From assembly GCA_900155495.1 (NCBI GenBank), contig FTLJ01000248.1:26307-90306 (forward strand): a DNA stretch of 64,000 nucleotides, given 5' to 3'. The position numbers and the translations under genes are program-made. Each line of letters begins with the position of its first letter. Position 1 is the stretch's first letter. The notes beneath the pieces are model-generated. The model was not told the origin of the DNA. It was given only the letters and a program-made list of their open reading frames with translations, and made no database searches. Origin of the DNA: Porogramme epimiltina (lineage: Eukaryota; Basidiomycota; Agaricomycetes; Polyporales; Polyporaceae). Positions 36,168 to 47,735 of this stretch are shown here, piece by piece.

Positions 36168-38429
36168 CTACTGCACCTCGAGCGGCCACTCCCTACGCGG
36201 CCTCCAGCGGCCCTCGTTGTCGAACCGGGGGTTGGGCATGTAGCTGAGGCCGTCATCCGGGCTCTGTCCGATGGGCACTGTTGCGTGTCATGTCAACATC
36301 CGCCCAGCGCTGAGCCCGAGAGGTGGGGAAGGAACTCACAGAACCACATCCAGGCCTTGTCGCCCATCGTCGCCTCCCAGTTCTGGCGCGCGCCGCCGAG
36401 CCACCATATGTAGCCCTCCTTGCCGACGCGGCCCCACTCGGCGTCCCACAGACGGACGGCTTCCCGCTTGGGCCTGTCCAGACGAACGAGACGCGTAAGC
36501 AAAAGGGGATAGGTGAGGATGGGATGCACGGCGGAGCTGGGGAGGGGAGGCGGAAGACGCGCAGAGAGCGAGACGCACTTGTATTGCCACCAGGAGTAGA
36601 GGCGGGCGAGGACGCGCTCTTCACGCTCGCGTGTGCGACGCACGCCCATTTGCTCGACGGTAGTCATGTTGGACGATATGGACATGAAGTGCGTTATGAC
36701 GAGCGCAGTTGTGAAGAACGAGAAGAACCCAGCGCTAACAAGACGCAACAGAGTGTGAGTAGGAGGTATGGGCATGGGAACAACATGGGGATGGGGAGGA
36801 CGCACAGGGCTGCGATAGCGACCTGCTGGCCGTCGATTTCGTAGTTCGGTTTCGTGACGCTCGCGCGTGCGATCAGGCCCACAAGGGTGGCGAACGTCCA
36901 GGTCCAGGAGACCATCGCCCAAAAGCAGAAGATGAAAAAGAACTAAGTGGTTCCCGTGCGTTAGCCGCTATACGCGTGCGCATAGCCAACCCATGCTCAC
37001 CCTATGGTTCCGCGCGCCAATACACTGACCAACCCATGGGCAGTGGTGGTCATATTTGAGTATGCACTACGAACCACTCAGCATTGATACAGCCCACTCA
37101 AATGATGCGTTCACTCACAGTACCACACGCGCGACAGTGATGTGCCCGGAATGGCTTCAGTCGGCCATCCTTATGGCAATATCGGTATTCTTCTCGGAGT
37201 ATTGGTGTCTTCGATGGACAGCGTGTGTGTCTCATCGGCCTACGCGACTCCTCATAGGGCCCCGCAGGCCCCGGCGCAGACTGTTCTGAGCGCCTTGGGT
37301 GGTTCTGGTCCACAGCGACCTTGACGCGTGCAGGGGGTACAGGCGTCAGGGTGCCTGTCGTGCCGACGGTATGCCCCTCAGATGAGGGGCGAGCCGTATG
37401 TCCTGCGGGTCCGTCAGCCCTGGGTCTCCGAGAGGCTAGAGCCAAGGCGGAGAACGGCGATGAGGCACCACTTACCGTTATGTGACGCCGTCCGCCGCGA
37501 GCTGGTGCTCCCCCGCGCGGCTTTCTCGGGGGTCTTCGGGCCCGCGTCAGAGCCGCTCCTAGAATGGTGCGAGCCCGCGTGCGTGTGCGAGGAAGCGGAG
37601 GCGGGCGGGGGTGGAGACGCGGGCGGTGGCTGAGACGCGGCGTAACGGGAAACGGCGAGCTCGGCCTCGCTCTCGGACTCCCACCAGGTTGGGAGGGCGC
37701 TGCGAATGACGGGGGAGGGCGTCTTTTGCACATGCTGCACACAGGGATGCGGTTAGCGATATCAAGGGATGCGGTAGGGTGCGGGAAGACTTACGTCCTT
37801 AGCGTAACCAGGGGGTGTGAGGACGACCTGTGGTGACCAAATGCGTCAGTACGCGGTATGAAATCGTTAGGGGACGCTAGAACTGCCGAACTCGAGAGTT
37901 TCCGGTATGACTAATTCCATGAAGCACGGAAAATGGGGTAGCAATGGATAAACGGCATCGTGAGGGTCGAGAGGGGCGGCAAGAGCCCAAGCCGTACAGT
38001 GAGAATAGGGAAGAGAATGTGTGTAGCCAAGAGAAGGCTTGGTGCAATGTGTGACACACCTTTTCATATGCCCATAACGTTATGAGACCAAGGATGTTAA
38101 ATGCCACCAAGAACCCGACTGTTCGTGGACGTAGGTGCCGTCAGAGTGTTTCGTATGGGGAGGTAGGTCCAAGTGGCGCAAGACTCACTGCCCAGCCCCC
38201 TGCTCCCTAACGCGCCCGCGTCACGCCTGATCATGGGCACGCAAAGCCTACCCACGTAGACATACCACCCATAGGCAGTGATTGCTATGGTGAGGAAGAC
38301 TGTGGATTTGAGGACGATCCAGGGCTGGGGCTTGTTCCTCCGGGCCTTGCGCTTCTCTTGGATCTCGTGTGTATACACCCCGCAGCACGTGCGCTCGGGC
38401 TCCTGTGGTTGCGTTCTGCTCGGCGCCAT
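36168..38429 (-). CDS. DHHC-type protein S-palmitoyltransferase (Pfa3-like)
   Basis: Integral membrane enzyme that attaches palmitate to Cys residues of target proteins. Spliced from at least eight exons. It starts [20 protein letters not shown]. Membrane segments are [59 protein letters not shown] and [20 protein letters not shown]. Between segments 2 and 3 is [11 protein letters not shown], a Ser/Pro/Ala-rich linker of about 90 residues, and the zinc-binding Cys-rich domain: [20 protein letters not shown], then [16 protein letters not shown]. The DHHC active site is intact and the TTxE motif appears as TTVE. The C-terminus ends [14 protein letters not shown]. Topology resembles vacuolar Pfa3, but the assignment to one yeast PFA gene is inference. 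The promoter is shared with the divergent Rpp14-like gene 335 bp away. Confidence 0.9.
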
Positions 38430-38764
38430 GAGTGCTGAGCAGAGTCGGACAGCAGAGGGACAGGCGGAGAGAGGGGGGCGTGGGCGGGAGAGAAACCGGC
38501 GGGGGCACGCAGCAGGCCACACCGGGCGGCCTATGTAAGATGAGATTCTGAAATCATAGTGGCGGGCGGCAGGCGCCCATAGAGCGCGCTGCGACGATTG
38601 GTCCGGCCGGGCGTTCCGCATCGAGACTGCCTGTGCTCCAGCCACCGCCTCTGACCCCTCTACTCCGTATTCCACTTCCAGCCCATCCACGAAGAAGTAC
38701 CACCAAAACCGTTCACAGGTGCCGCACACGCCCGCTTACCCTTAATCCTCCACATCACAGGGCC
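38430..38764. promoter_or_regulatory. Divergent promoter of DHHC and Rpp14-like genes
   Basis: The start codons are 335 bp apart on opposite strands. The region is C/G-rich with no obvious TATA box, as for many housekeeping divergent pairs. Confidence 0.4.
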
Positions 38765-39154
38765 ATGCAACGCCGCCGCCTCCCTTCAGCTTACGACTAC
38801 GTCCGGCTCTCCATCACCCCTCCCTGTGCCGATGCGATCACGCTTCGCAAGTCTATTCAAGACGCATTAGGACAGTCTTTTGGGATGATCTCCTCACATA
38901 CATATATGGATGTGTTGTGGGTCGCAGAGAACGGAAAGGAGTTCGTGATTCGGCTAGGGCAGAGGTGCGCATCGCTACGCCGTTTCCAGTGGAGGATGCA
39001 CACTCATTTAATGCGTGTTGCGACAATTAGTGACACCGAGAAGCTTCTCGCGGCAGTGACGGCTTCGAGTGCTGCGCCGAGGCTTTCGTTTGTGAAACGA
39101 TCAACTTTTCTTCCTTCACTCCTTAGTGCTACAGATGGCAATCTATTGGTGTAG
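38765..39154 (+). CDS. RNase P/MRP protein subunit, Rpp14/Pop5-like
   Basis: Small protein of 107 residues from two exons (38765-38964 and 39031-39154). It reads MQRRRLPSAYDYVRLSITPP, LRKSIQDALGQSFGMISSHT, YMDVLWVAENGKEFVIRLGQ and, after the intron, SDTEKLLAAVTASSAAPRLS, SFVKRSTFLPSLL. The pattern of one beta strand, a helix containing L..xI..AL...FG, two strands with a conserved Val-Leu and a last helix matches the Rpp14/Pop5 fold, whose members act in pre-tRNA and rRNA processing. I rate Rpp14 or Pop5 as likely but not certain, because the family is short and divergent. Confidence 0.6.
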   Translation: MQRRRLPSAYDYVRLSITPPCADAITLRKSIQDALGQSFGMISSHTYMDVLWVAENGKEFVIRLGQRCASLRRFQWRMHTHLMRVATISDTEKLLAAVTASSAAPRLSFVKRSTFLPSLLSATDGNLLV

Positions 39155-39551
39155 ATGAAGCTGAGGAGAAGGCGAAGCTGAGGAGAAGGCACAGCTGCTC
39201 CGACTGGCCGTTCCCCCATGACGTACGCAAGGACCGATTGGATACATTTGTGCATCTTTGCGCAAGCGGCAACACGCAGAGCAACACAAACCGCCAAAGG
39301 CGACTGAGCGCTCAACCCATCAACACGAAGAATTGTGTAGTTCGACGTGAGTACAGTACAAATGATATCAGGTGCTCTCTCTGACGTACCCAACGACATA
39401 TAGAGTATCGTCCCTAAAGTATGATGTAGCCCTGTCTATGTAAAATATAATGAAATACGACAATAGACCCACGACGCTTTCTAATGAAACACGCGCGGTT
39501 CCAACCCTGGTACGGCAAAATGCATCCAAAAGCAACTCGCATGAGTGCCTC
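39155..39551. other. Intergenic, tail-to-tail
   Basis: A 397-bp spacer between the Rpp14-like gene (+) and the HET gene (-). A short tandem duplication, (GAAGCTGAGGAGAAGGC)x2, lies at about 39157-39190 directly after the stop codon. Confidence 0.5.
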
Positions 39552-42154
39552 TTACGAGGCCCGTCTCCAAAATCTCCACTTACGAGGGCCGCTCCCACCC
39601 TGTGCCTTCTTCTCCACATTCAACGTCGCGCGCGATGGTCCCATGGTCCCACTCCCCGAGTAACCTAGCGGGGTCTCTCCTTTCGGAAGAGACTTCGCGG
39701 GGTAAGTCGAATTGCGTTCGGATACCGCACCGCCATCGAAAACAGGGCCTGCTGGCCGTAGCCCGGCCGAGGATGCATTGGCGTGTTGCACCCCAGGCGC
39801 GCTGAATGTCTGTGAAGTAACTGCAGAGCCCCAGGTGAGCGGGAGCGCCTTGCTGCCAGGGTCCCTCCCTACAAGATGAAAAGAAGGCACCATAAGAGAG
39901 CCGGAATACGAACGAGAGTGTAAACGAACACACCTAAACCCGCGGTATTGATGTTGTTTAGATTTCCCACTCCAGCAACCGTGTCCGATAAAGAACACAG
40001 GTCGCCGCTGTCGTCGCCGATACCATCTTCGTCGTCGTCATCCTCGTCGCTGCTGTCGAAGACATATTCATCGTATACAAGATCCTCCACCGTATTGACG
40101 AAGGGAGAGGCGGTGGACTGGACGCCAGATGGGCGGAGGAGAGCAGCGTCGACCGAAGGGCCTCGCGCACGGGTCCCGGAGATGACTCGTTGACGGTTGG
40201 GCATGCCGCGGGGTGCGACGCTCGACGGGTCGCACGGATCCCCGCTCGGCGCTGACCACGAGCGCATAGACCGTTTCTTTGCGTCCCCGTCCCGTGGGCC
40301 ATCGGGCGGTGGTAGTGGACCCAGGGCTCGCGAGACGGAGCCGGGGAGAGTGGAGGGGGTGAAGATGTCGACGCTGAGCATGTACGGCCGGTGAGACTGT
40401 TCGCGTGCCCCTACCGGGTTGGCACTAAGCGTGAGTCGTATAGACCGCGAGCCCTTTGAAGGCAGCACAAAGGTCTTCGAGGCGAGCCCCCCTCGTAGAT
40501 CCCACGAATGGATGTGATCATAATGGCATCCTAGACTGCTGTGGCTTGCGGGGGTGTGTGTATAAGATGGGTTTACCACGGCTCGGAGTAGTCCTCTGTT
40601 TCGGCCGTCTTGACACGCCGTGCAACGCTCGATGCGAATTGAGATATACTCGGTCTCGCACATAATCATGAATTCTTGAGAACCTTTTGAGGTGGAACTC
40701 TCGCTGAGAACGGCATATCCTCGTCCTTCGAGTAAGGCGTGTGACCAGGGCGCCATCTTGACCTCAAGTTTGTTGAAAGGAGGGGATACGCAGAGCATTT
40801 CGTGAAGGGGGGCGTCTCGAGAGAGGGCGTGTTCTGAGGAAGAGGGTGCATGTCGGATGTAGACGTCGGCGGGTTGTGGGCGGGCCTGGGAACGTCGTAT
40901 AAGCCCGATGTCGATCGTGGCTAAACGGTGGTAGCCATGGGAGATGTCCTGGAATGTAAATGTGTTGTGAATACTGAGATCTCGGATAGGTTTCAGGGAT
41001 CCGACAAGCATTTCCATGTCGCCCGCGGGTTCCGATAGTTGAGAGGAACGAAGGATAAGAGCTACGAGACGCTTTCCAGCGACTTGGCAAGCCAAGAAAG
41101 CGAGGCGGTATGGTGTACCTGCCTCGTCGTAGCACAGAAGAAGGGGGAGACGCGTATGAATGCCGAACGGTGTGGTGGTGTACTTGGTGAGTGTTACGTC
41201 AAGCCCGAGATGCTTCGCGAGGGCATAGTGGGATGTAGTAGTGACGTCGAGGGAAGTTGTGAAATCTTGCGGGGATGACGCGAGTAGATATGACATTTGG
41301 GAGCCGCTCAGACTGATGCTGAGTTTCGGGTCGGGGGAGTGAGGAGGCCTCGGAGAGCCCAGAGTATCGACGTGTTTGCGGTGACCCCAGACGAAAATGC
41401 TCTGGTCTGGGATCCGTTCAAGGATAGCCTGCTGAAGACGGGTAAAGGCACGACGGCCTTCGCCGTAGATGGGGATCAGATTGACGTCGAAGATGCCAAC
41501 CAGGCAGTACGCCTCGTCTTCGCACACTGTGACTTGTCGCTTCGCCGCCCAGCGCATACGTTCTGCAACGCTCACGTCGGCGATCAATCGCTCATGCCTG
41601 AGAATCGAAGAGGGTATGCCCGTTGTGTTGCTGATGAGGTCCGCAAGCTCGTGTTTTGTGCCAATAGTTTTCCACGATCCAGAAAGGAACACCACGTTGT
41701 GAGGGGCGATGAGCTCTTGAAGCGTCCACCCACGAGTGAACCACTTGCATCTGAAGAAACGGAGGTAGAGTCGCGGATCCTCTTTATCGACGACGTCATT
41801 GAGGTAAGCATAGCATACAGTTGAGCAGCTATACCAGTGATACATGGAGTTGATGGCCTCGGAGAGCTCGGCGCTGCTCTGCTTGTCGATGCAACATGTA
41901 TCGATCCATATGTACTTGAGGCCGTGTCGCCGAGCGATCTTACAGGCCTCCTGGATCTTGAAGGAAAATTTGAGGAAGATGTTCGAGTCTGGCTCAGATT
42001 CTGTTTGAATGTTGACGATATCTTGAAAGGTTTGCTCGAAGACGTATACTGTATCTTCTCTCTTAGACCAGACGTGCGAAAGGATGGCGTATTGAACGTT
42101 CCGAGGATCACTAAATGTTTCGAAACGTCCTGACTCGGTGTCTAAAAGTCGCAT
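39552..42154 (-). CDS. HET-domain protein (heterokaryon incompatibility type)
   Basis: Two exons, 42154-39934 and 39868-39552, total 2538 nt or 845 residues in phase. The HET domain occupies about residues 1-180: MRLLDTESGRF, AILSHVWSKREDTVYVFEQT, IARRHGLKYIWIDTCCIDKQ, SSAELSEAINSMYHWYSCST, and FTRGWTLQELIAPHNVVFLS. After it is WAAKRQVTVCEDEAYCLVGI, FDVNLIPIYGEGRRAFTRLQ, the usual extension in basidiomycete HET proteins. The middle is a long beta-like region, followed by an acidic block, DSSDEDDDDEDGIGDDSGD, and a basic C-terminus ending RKWRFWRRAS. HET domains trigger cell death in non-self recognition in ascomycetes; in basidiomycetes this role is inferred. If the 65-nt intron (39869-39933) were retained, the protein would instead end in a hydrophobic tail after 761 residues. 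Confidence 0.88.
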
Positions 42155-43232
42155 TTTATAGCTTGGAACACAGATTTAGTGCGTCAGCAAGATGATGGTA
42201 CTCAAGCATCACCTTACTTGGGAGCTACGGGAACGGCTGCAGTGTGCACCCGTTGGGTAGTGCCTACAGAAGGTCTATGTCATAAGGTGCGGAAGCGGGA
42301 GAATAGCGAGTATACACTCACGTATTATCCTACCGAAGGAGTAACGCGAACGCGTTGCCCCTGTAATTGAGCGGGGGCAAGGTGCTATCTGTCTCGGCCG
42401 GCCGGGTGAGTCTGTTTAAACGTGCATCGTCTAGGTTATGTAAAAGCTGATCGGTGAGAAACGCCTTGAGCCTCGAGGCTTGCTCGAAGTGAGGTCACGC
42501 CGTGTCACGGGAAGAGGGAGGCGCCCTCGTGGCACCGAGTATCTGCCATACAAGTGGGCGCGGCGCTGGTTAGAACCACGTCGCGTCAGAATATTTACGG
42601 TTCAGTCAGATATCATGCTCACGTTGCGGAGGATCAGACCACATGCGGTGCTTTCCTTGCCTTCTCCTCTCGTTACGACAAATTGTCCGAGTTTTGCCAA
42701 TACTACGACTGAGGTAAAGATACCACGAGCTGTATAATGCGTACCCGCTGACAATGGCACTACTCGCTGTGCCCCTTCATGACGAGGGGTGGCGCTTCGG
42801 TATGCATTTATCATCTTTGAAAGTCCGGCGACAGAAGCCAGGTATACGCACCTAGTTCGACATAAAATTGAAGGGCTCCTTCCTGAGGCTTACGCACGAG
42901 GCCCTACAGCCGGCTTGGAACATATCTGGTGAGGGATTACGGTGTATGCACGGATGTATCGGTGACGCGATCGACGAGAGGCGATGGGCGATGGGCAAGG
43001 CCCAGCTGCTAAGAATTATAAGCGCCCAGTTCACGACTACTTCCTTCTTAGGCGCTGACATCCCCCTTGCGACTCTTCCGACGATATCATACCGCCCGGT
43101 CGGTCAATCATACAATTCAATCTTACTCGGTGGCTTGTTCAAAGTCTCAGAAGGCTCGGAACCTCTAGCCCAACTGAATAAGTCGCCCTTACCAGGGAGA
43201 CAATGTGACTGGAATGCGGTAATGAAAATCGA
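42155..43232. other. Intergenic, upstream of HET and downstream of deaminase
   Basis: About 1.08 kb between two tandem minus-strand genes. No domain is seen on either strand; antisense ORFs to the flanking genes account for those that intrude. Confidence 0.4.
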
Positions 43233-45360
43233 TTACACTAATTTGTCTCTCCTCCTGGTTACGCTACGGTATTGGAAGAGCTCATCATCTGACTCCGAGG
43301 TCGAGGAGGATTGCCCACTTCTATCTGTTATCGTAGAGGCGTTCTCCCGCGCTAGGCGGATGACGTCTTCGCGAAGTTTTTTCGCAAGTTTCTCCAGGAC
43401 CTCGTCCGGAACGCCGAACAAGGGAGGATCCCATGGAAATACGTGTCCATGGCTGTCAGGGAGGCGGAGAGTCATCGACGATCCTACCAAGAGTAGATGA
43501 GAAAAGCCACAATGGCAATGGTATAAGATTACATACCATAAGCATCATCGAACAAGTATTCTCCAAGCAAGTAGCACATGTAACAGCATTTCTTGCTTAC
43601 GCCGATGGCGCACGTTTTGACCTGTGAGAAGAAGTCGATCTGAGTCAAGGAACAAAAGGTGGTCGATATCAGCCTCCTAAACATTGCGCGAGAAGCTAAG
43701 ACCATACCGTGCTCTGACAGGTTGTGTCACGCTGGAGCTCTTCAGGGTGCACCTCCGCCATCTTTAGTAGTGCCATCAACCCTGCCTCGGCATGCACTCG
43801 AAATGGTCGAATTATCTTAGGGATTTTGCAGTTGTCCTCGATCCATTTGGTCATACGTGTACCATCTTCCGGGTGGTTAGCACACTCGTATTCGATTTGT
43901 GCTTTCAAGGATTCAAGTATTACGCGGGCGTTTGTCGTAACGTCTTCGACTGCATTACGAGAATGGTCTGCGAGCTGGACAAGAGAGACTTCAGGCATTC
44001 TGGCGATCCTTCCAACCTTGCGAGAAAGTTTGATGATCGCACGAGCGGCTGAATGCCACGCTACCAACGTCAAAATGTACCTCAACACGCGGGCTCCCGG
44101 CTTCTCGTCCTGCTCAGGAAGCATGTCTATAACAGAGTCAACACCTATGGGTTAACGCGCAAAACCGAGTTCGTTCTCACGACGTACCATATTCCTCGCT
44201 TGACTCTGCAGAAGCTACGTCGTCGTCGCCCTCAATCGCATCGTCGACGCTATCCGCTTCAGGCGTATCACCCAGTTTGGGAGATGAACCGTGTGCGGAG
44301 AGGGCGTTTACCGCTACACCAACAAAAAATCGAGGGAGAATACGTGCCGTTGCAGCATATCCACGCACCGTGAAATGCATTCGAAAGTGATTGTGCACCA
44401 CGGAGCTCATCTTGAACTTCTGTGGATCGCAAGATGAGGTGGGCGCATGAGAGACAACCGGTCAGTGTCATTAATGATGCCTCGTCGTCGCTGTTGCAGA
44501 GTTCATGGGCAGTAGACAGGAGTTTTCCGAGGCAGTTGATCCAACGATTGACGCCTTCGCCGTCATCAGGAAACCCGCACGTGGAGAGGTTTTTCCGATA
44601 ATCCGGACCGATCGTTATTCTAGGCGAGGTGGAAGCTTCATTGACTTCTGGCTTCCAGTCTTCCATGATCTTCCAGAGCGGTGTGGTCCAGACGATGGTA
44701 CCGACGTGAAACCGAAGGGCTATCCTTTTACGACACTGAACGACGACCCAAAAGAGGACATCCATATGAAACTCCTCCGGACTTCGTGATTGTGATACGA
44801 GGCGCAAGATGCCAGCGACGTCGTGCAAGTGCTGTTGAAAAAGAGGTGCGTTAGGGGTTCCTATGCTACCAGTTAGGGCGCAGTATGAATATATGCACTT
44901 TCTCGTAGATATACGGGAAAGTGACCTACGATGATGGATGAAGGAGGCTCTCCATAGACATAACGCTTGGTGCTACATCTGTGATCGTGTAGGATGATTT
45001 GGGTTTTGCATTGGAGGTTGAATTGGATGAGACGACGACGGTTACAATGAAGTCCTGTGGAGACAGTTGGCCAGTAACAGCGAGGACGAGCGAATTAGGC
45101 GAGCCAGTGTTCAGCAAGGTGGATATGTGATTGAAGAGTGATAGCTCGCGGTCCTTCCCTCCGTTGCGGGATATAGGTTTTCCCTGGGCCAATTCGTGGA
45201 GGAAAAATGAGAGGAGGCGGATAGTCGAGATTGCTAATGTGCGGCACATGGTGGAAGAGAGACTGAGAATGAGCGCCGGCGGCAAACACTTTCGGGAAGA
45301 AATACTATCAGTCCGCCGGTTTTTCCGATCTATTTTCCGAAAGCTATAGTGTGCCCACAT
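43233..45360 (-). CDS. OTT_1508-like fungal deaminase
   Basis: Zinc-dependent nucleic-acid deaminase-fold protein of about 600-650 residues, predicted from motifs. The N-terminal part reads FLHELAQGKPISRNGGKDRE, LSLFNHISTLLNTGSPNSLV and VAGILRLVSQSRSPEEFHMD, typical of the large helical region of this family. An acidic stretch (EADSVDDAIEGDDDVASAES) precedes RVLRYILTLVAWHSAARAI. The deaminase motifs then follow: FRVHAEAGLMALLKMAE (His-Ala-Glu at 43786-43794) and, in the next exon, VKTCAIGVSKKCCYMCYLL (Cys-Tyr-Met-Cys at 43574-43585). The last exon gives LRLPDSHGHVFPWDPPLFG and a Ser-rich tail; the stop is at 43233. Both zinc-binding halves are present. The first splice donor near 44940 is uncertain. 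OTT_1508-like deaminases are expanded in basidiomycetes and are thought to derive from bacterial toxin deaminases; substrate unknown. Confidence 0.8.
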
Positions 45361-45722
45361 GGACTCCTATAACTATAAAATGTAGCACATGCATGGCCTT
45401 CACAGTATGCATTCACGATTGTGCTAAGTTTTGTGCCGTACATCTCTTCAGACCCATGTTATGAGCTACCACCTATTGGACACTACAGTGCCATACTCGG
45501 GCAAGGCCTGCTCATCACTCAGGACGTTTGTAGGGCAAAATCCGATGGAGAATGTATCTCACGGTACGCCTTAGTGACATTCGCTCTTCGTGTGTATGTG
45601 CGTGTGACGGTGATGACAAGATACAATGCATTGTTTGCAAGTGAAACCATGCTGCTAACGTCCAAACAGATATAGTACAACTTCACGTAAGAACACAGAA
45701 AGCGAGACAGCTGTTCGTTCCT
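45361..45722. other. Intergenic, deaminase promoter
   Basis: A 362-bp spacer between two minus-strand genes. The deaminase promoter should lie here; no strong element is visible apart from AT-rich stretches close to the ATG. Confidence 0.4.
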
Positions 45723-47308
45723 CTACAACTCCACCTTCGGCTTCTCATCATGTTTGTGGTGAGCACTGCGTGCTCCCTCCTTCGCGCCCTCGGCCCCGCC
45801 CGTCAAGATGTCGAGAATCATGCCGAGCTTATCCTCCGCGACTTCCACTCCCGAGTCAAAGATATCCTTCACGCGGCGCCACAGCGATGTCGCGTGCCAA
45901 TTTGTTTCGACCCAGCGCACACGCACCTCTTGCAGAAGCTCTGGGCGGCCCGTCGGGAGCGACGCATCGGACATGCCGTGCTCGCGGAGGTACGCACGAA
46001 GGCGGGCGTCCGGCCAGGCGAGGTACGCGGCCGTGCGTGCAGACGTGTCGGCGTAGTGAGCTTTCATCAGTTTGACCAAGTCGTCACGCTTCTTCTGCGC
46101 GTCGCTCCGAAGGTATCCGTGGTCGATGAGCCACGCACGCATGTCCGAGTCCGTCCACGCGCCCCAAGTAACGTCTTGCGCGTGGCTATAGTTATCCCTA
46201 GAGGAGTTCTCCAAGTCAGCTATTCGTTTGAGTGAGGCGACGCGTCGAGGCGGGGAAGGGAGCGCACGAGACGAGTTTCTCCATCTTCTCCCTCTTCAGC
46301 TGTGTGTTACTCTTGACGATGCCATGTTCCACGAGCCATGTCTTCATCTGCGAGTCCCCCCAAGCGCTCCATACTTTGTCATTGACGTCATAGTAGTAGC
46401 GTTCCATGAGTGTGACGAGCTCTTGGCGCCGCTTTGTCGCGGTGTCTTTGAGAATACCGCGGTCGATGAGCCATTGGTGAATGTAGGAGTCGGACCAAGC
46501 GTTCCAGATGGGCCTTGTCGCGGCGACGTATGTATCCCGCATCTTAGCGAGAAGCTTCTCCCGGGGAGTGGAAGGTGGAGAGATGATGCCGTGCTCTTCG
46601 AGGTAAGTGCGGATCCGGTTGTCGTCCCAGCTGTAATGATGTTAGGGTAAACAGTGCGACAGACGAGCAATGAGTAACTCACGTAGAGAATACATAGTCC
46701 TTAGAGTCATCCATGACCTTCTGTACGCTCTCCGTCGTCTGGGCAGCAAATGACGCTGCGCTCTTCGATGCCTGGTGGAGTTGATCGCCATAGACCGCTG
46801 TGCTAGCTTGCGCGCCGGCAGTCTGACTGTATGCGCTTGCAGCAGACGAGTATTGGCGCCACTTCTGTTTTGCGAGGAGAGCGAGTTGCTCGCGCGGGCC
46901 GGAGGGGTTGACGACGCCCTGCTCGAGAAGGAACTCACGAAGGCGAGACTCGTCCCATGTGTCGAAAACGTCTGATTTGAGATCCGCGAAGACGACTTGG
47001 GCTTTAGCGTACTGGTCTGAAGTCCACTCATAGGCAGAGTCCCAGTTGGCCTTGACAGCTGCCTGTAGATCCTCCTGGGACGGCGTGCCGGACGGGTATG
47101 GAATGTTATGGGCATCAAGCCAGCTCTGCAGGTCCTTAGTGGACCATGTGGTGTATTCTAGACGAAAATTCAGCTATATATTCAAACGAGGATGAAGCGA
47201 GACAGGTCACATACCTGCGGGCTGGTTATTCTCACTCGTGCCGAACCAAGAGCCTTGGACGACAGTACCGCCCGCAGCAAGTATCAGGATGAGGTATGTC
47301 AATCTCAT
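45723..47308 (-). CDS. Ish1/Msc1-type stress-response protein
   Basis: Protein of the nuclear envelope and ER periphery. Signal sequence MRLTYLILILAAGGTVVQGS at the N-terminus; start at 47308. At least seven Ish1 repeats follow, each with an aromatic pattern W-x(7-9)-W/F-L: YTTWSTKDLQSWLDAHNI, FDTWDESRLREFLLEQGV, FSTWDDNRIRTYLEEHGI, WNAWSDSYIHQWLIDRGI, WSAWGDSQMKTWLVEHGI, WGAWTDSDMRAWLIDHGY and YLAWPDARLRAYLREHGM. The C-terminus is charged and His/Lys-rich, ending HKHDEKPKVEL. Fission-yeast Ish1 responds to stress and nutrient state and budding-yeast Msc1 is its relative; the fungal family is defined by these repeats. Exons join around 46640 and 46225. Function in this organism is inferred from the family. 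Confidence 0.88.
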
Positions 47309-47735
47309 CGCAGTCGTAGAGAGACGTAAGAGGGGAGGACAATCGTAGCGGACAGCTTATGCACGATTTCCCTTATAACGGGGTGCTGCAGGTGCAGGTC
47401 AGATGAACTCCCCAATGACGCGGGTAACAGTGCGCTGACGTCACCTCCAGCATAGGCTGCAAAACCCAGTCAACCTTCCCGATCTGTACGAGCATTCTGA
47501 CGTGTGGCCGCTCCGAGCGCCACTCGCGGTCGTAGAATTCTGAGGCGATTGAGGGGAGGAGATGACGTTGATGTTGACAAGCGAGGCCTATATCCTGCTT
47601 AGGCGCTAAGCATGGAGAGAAACGTGAAGTCGCCCTTCTGGGCGCTTAATCCGACTCTCCAACGTAGACCCCAGGACATGGACATTGATCAGGTTGCTAC
47701 GGTATATGCAAGCCGATATCTTAGCCACAAAAACG
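47309..47735. promoter_or_regulatory. Ish1 promoter region with TATA-like element
   Basis: On the minus strand TTATAAGG lies at 47370-47377, 63 bp before the ATG at 47308. The rest of the 427-bp spacer also contains the 3' end of the GH18 gene. Confidence 0.45.

Noticed and set aside
41297..41824. 175-codon plus-strand ORF
   Set aside because: Antisense to the HET domain exon, which is strongly supported by its motifs.
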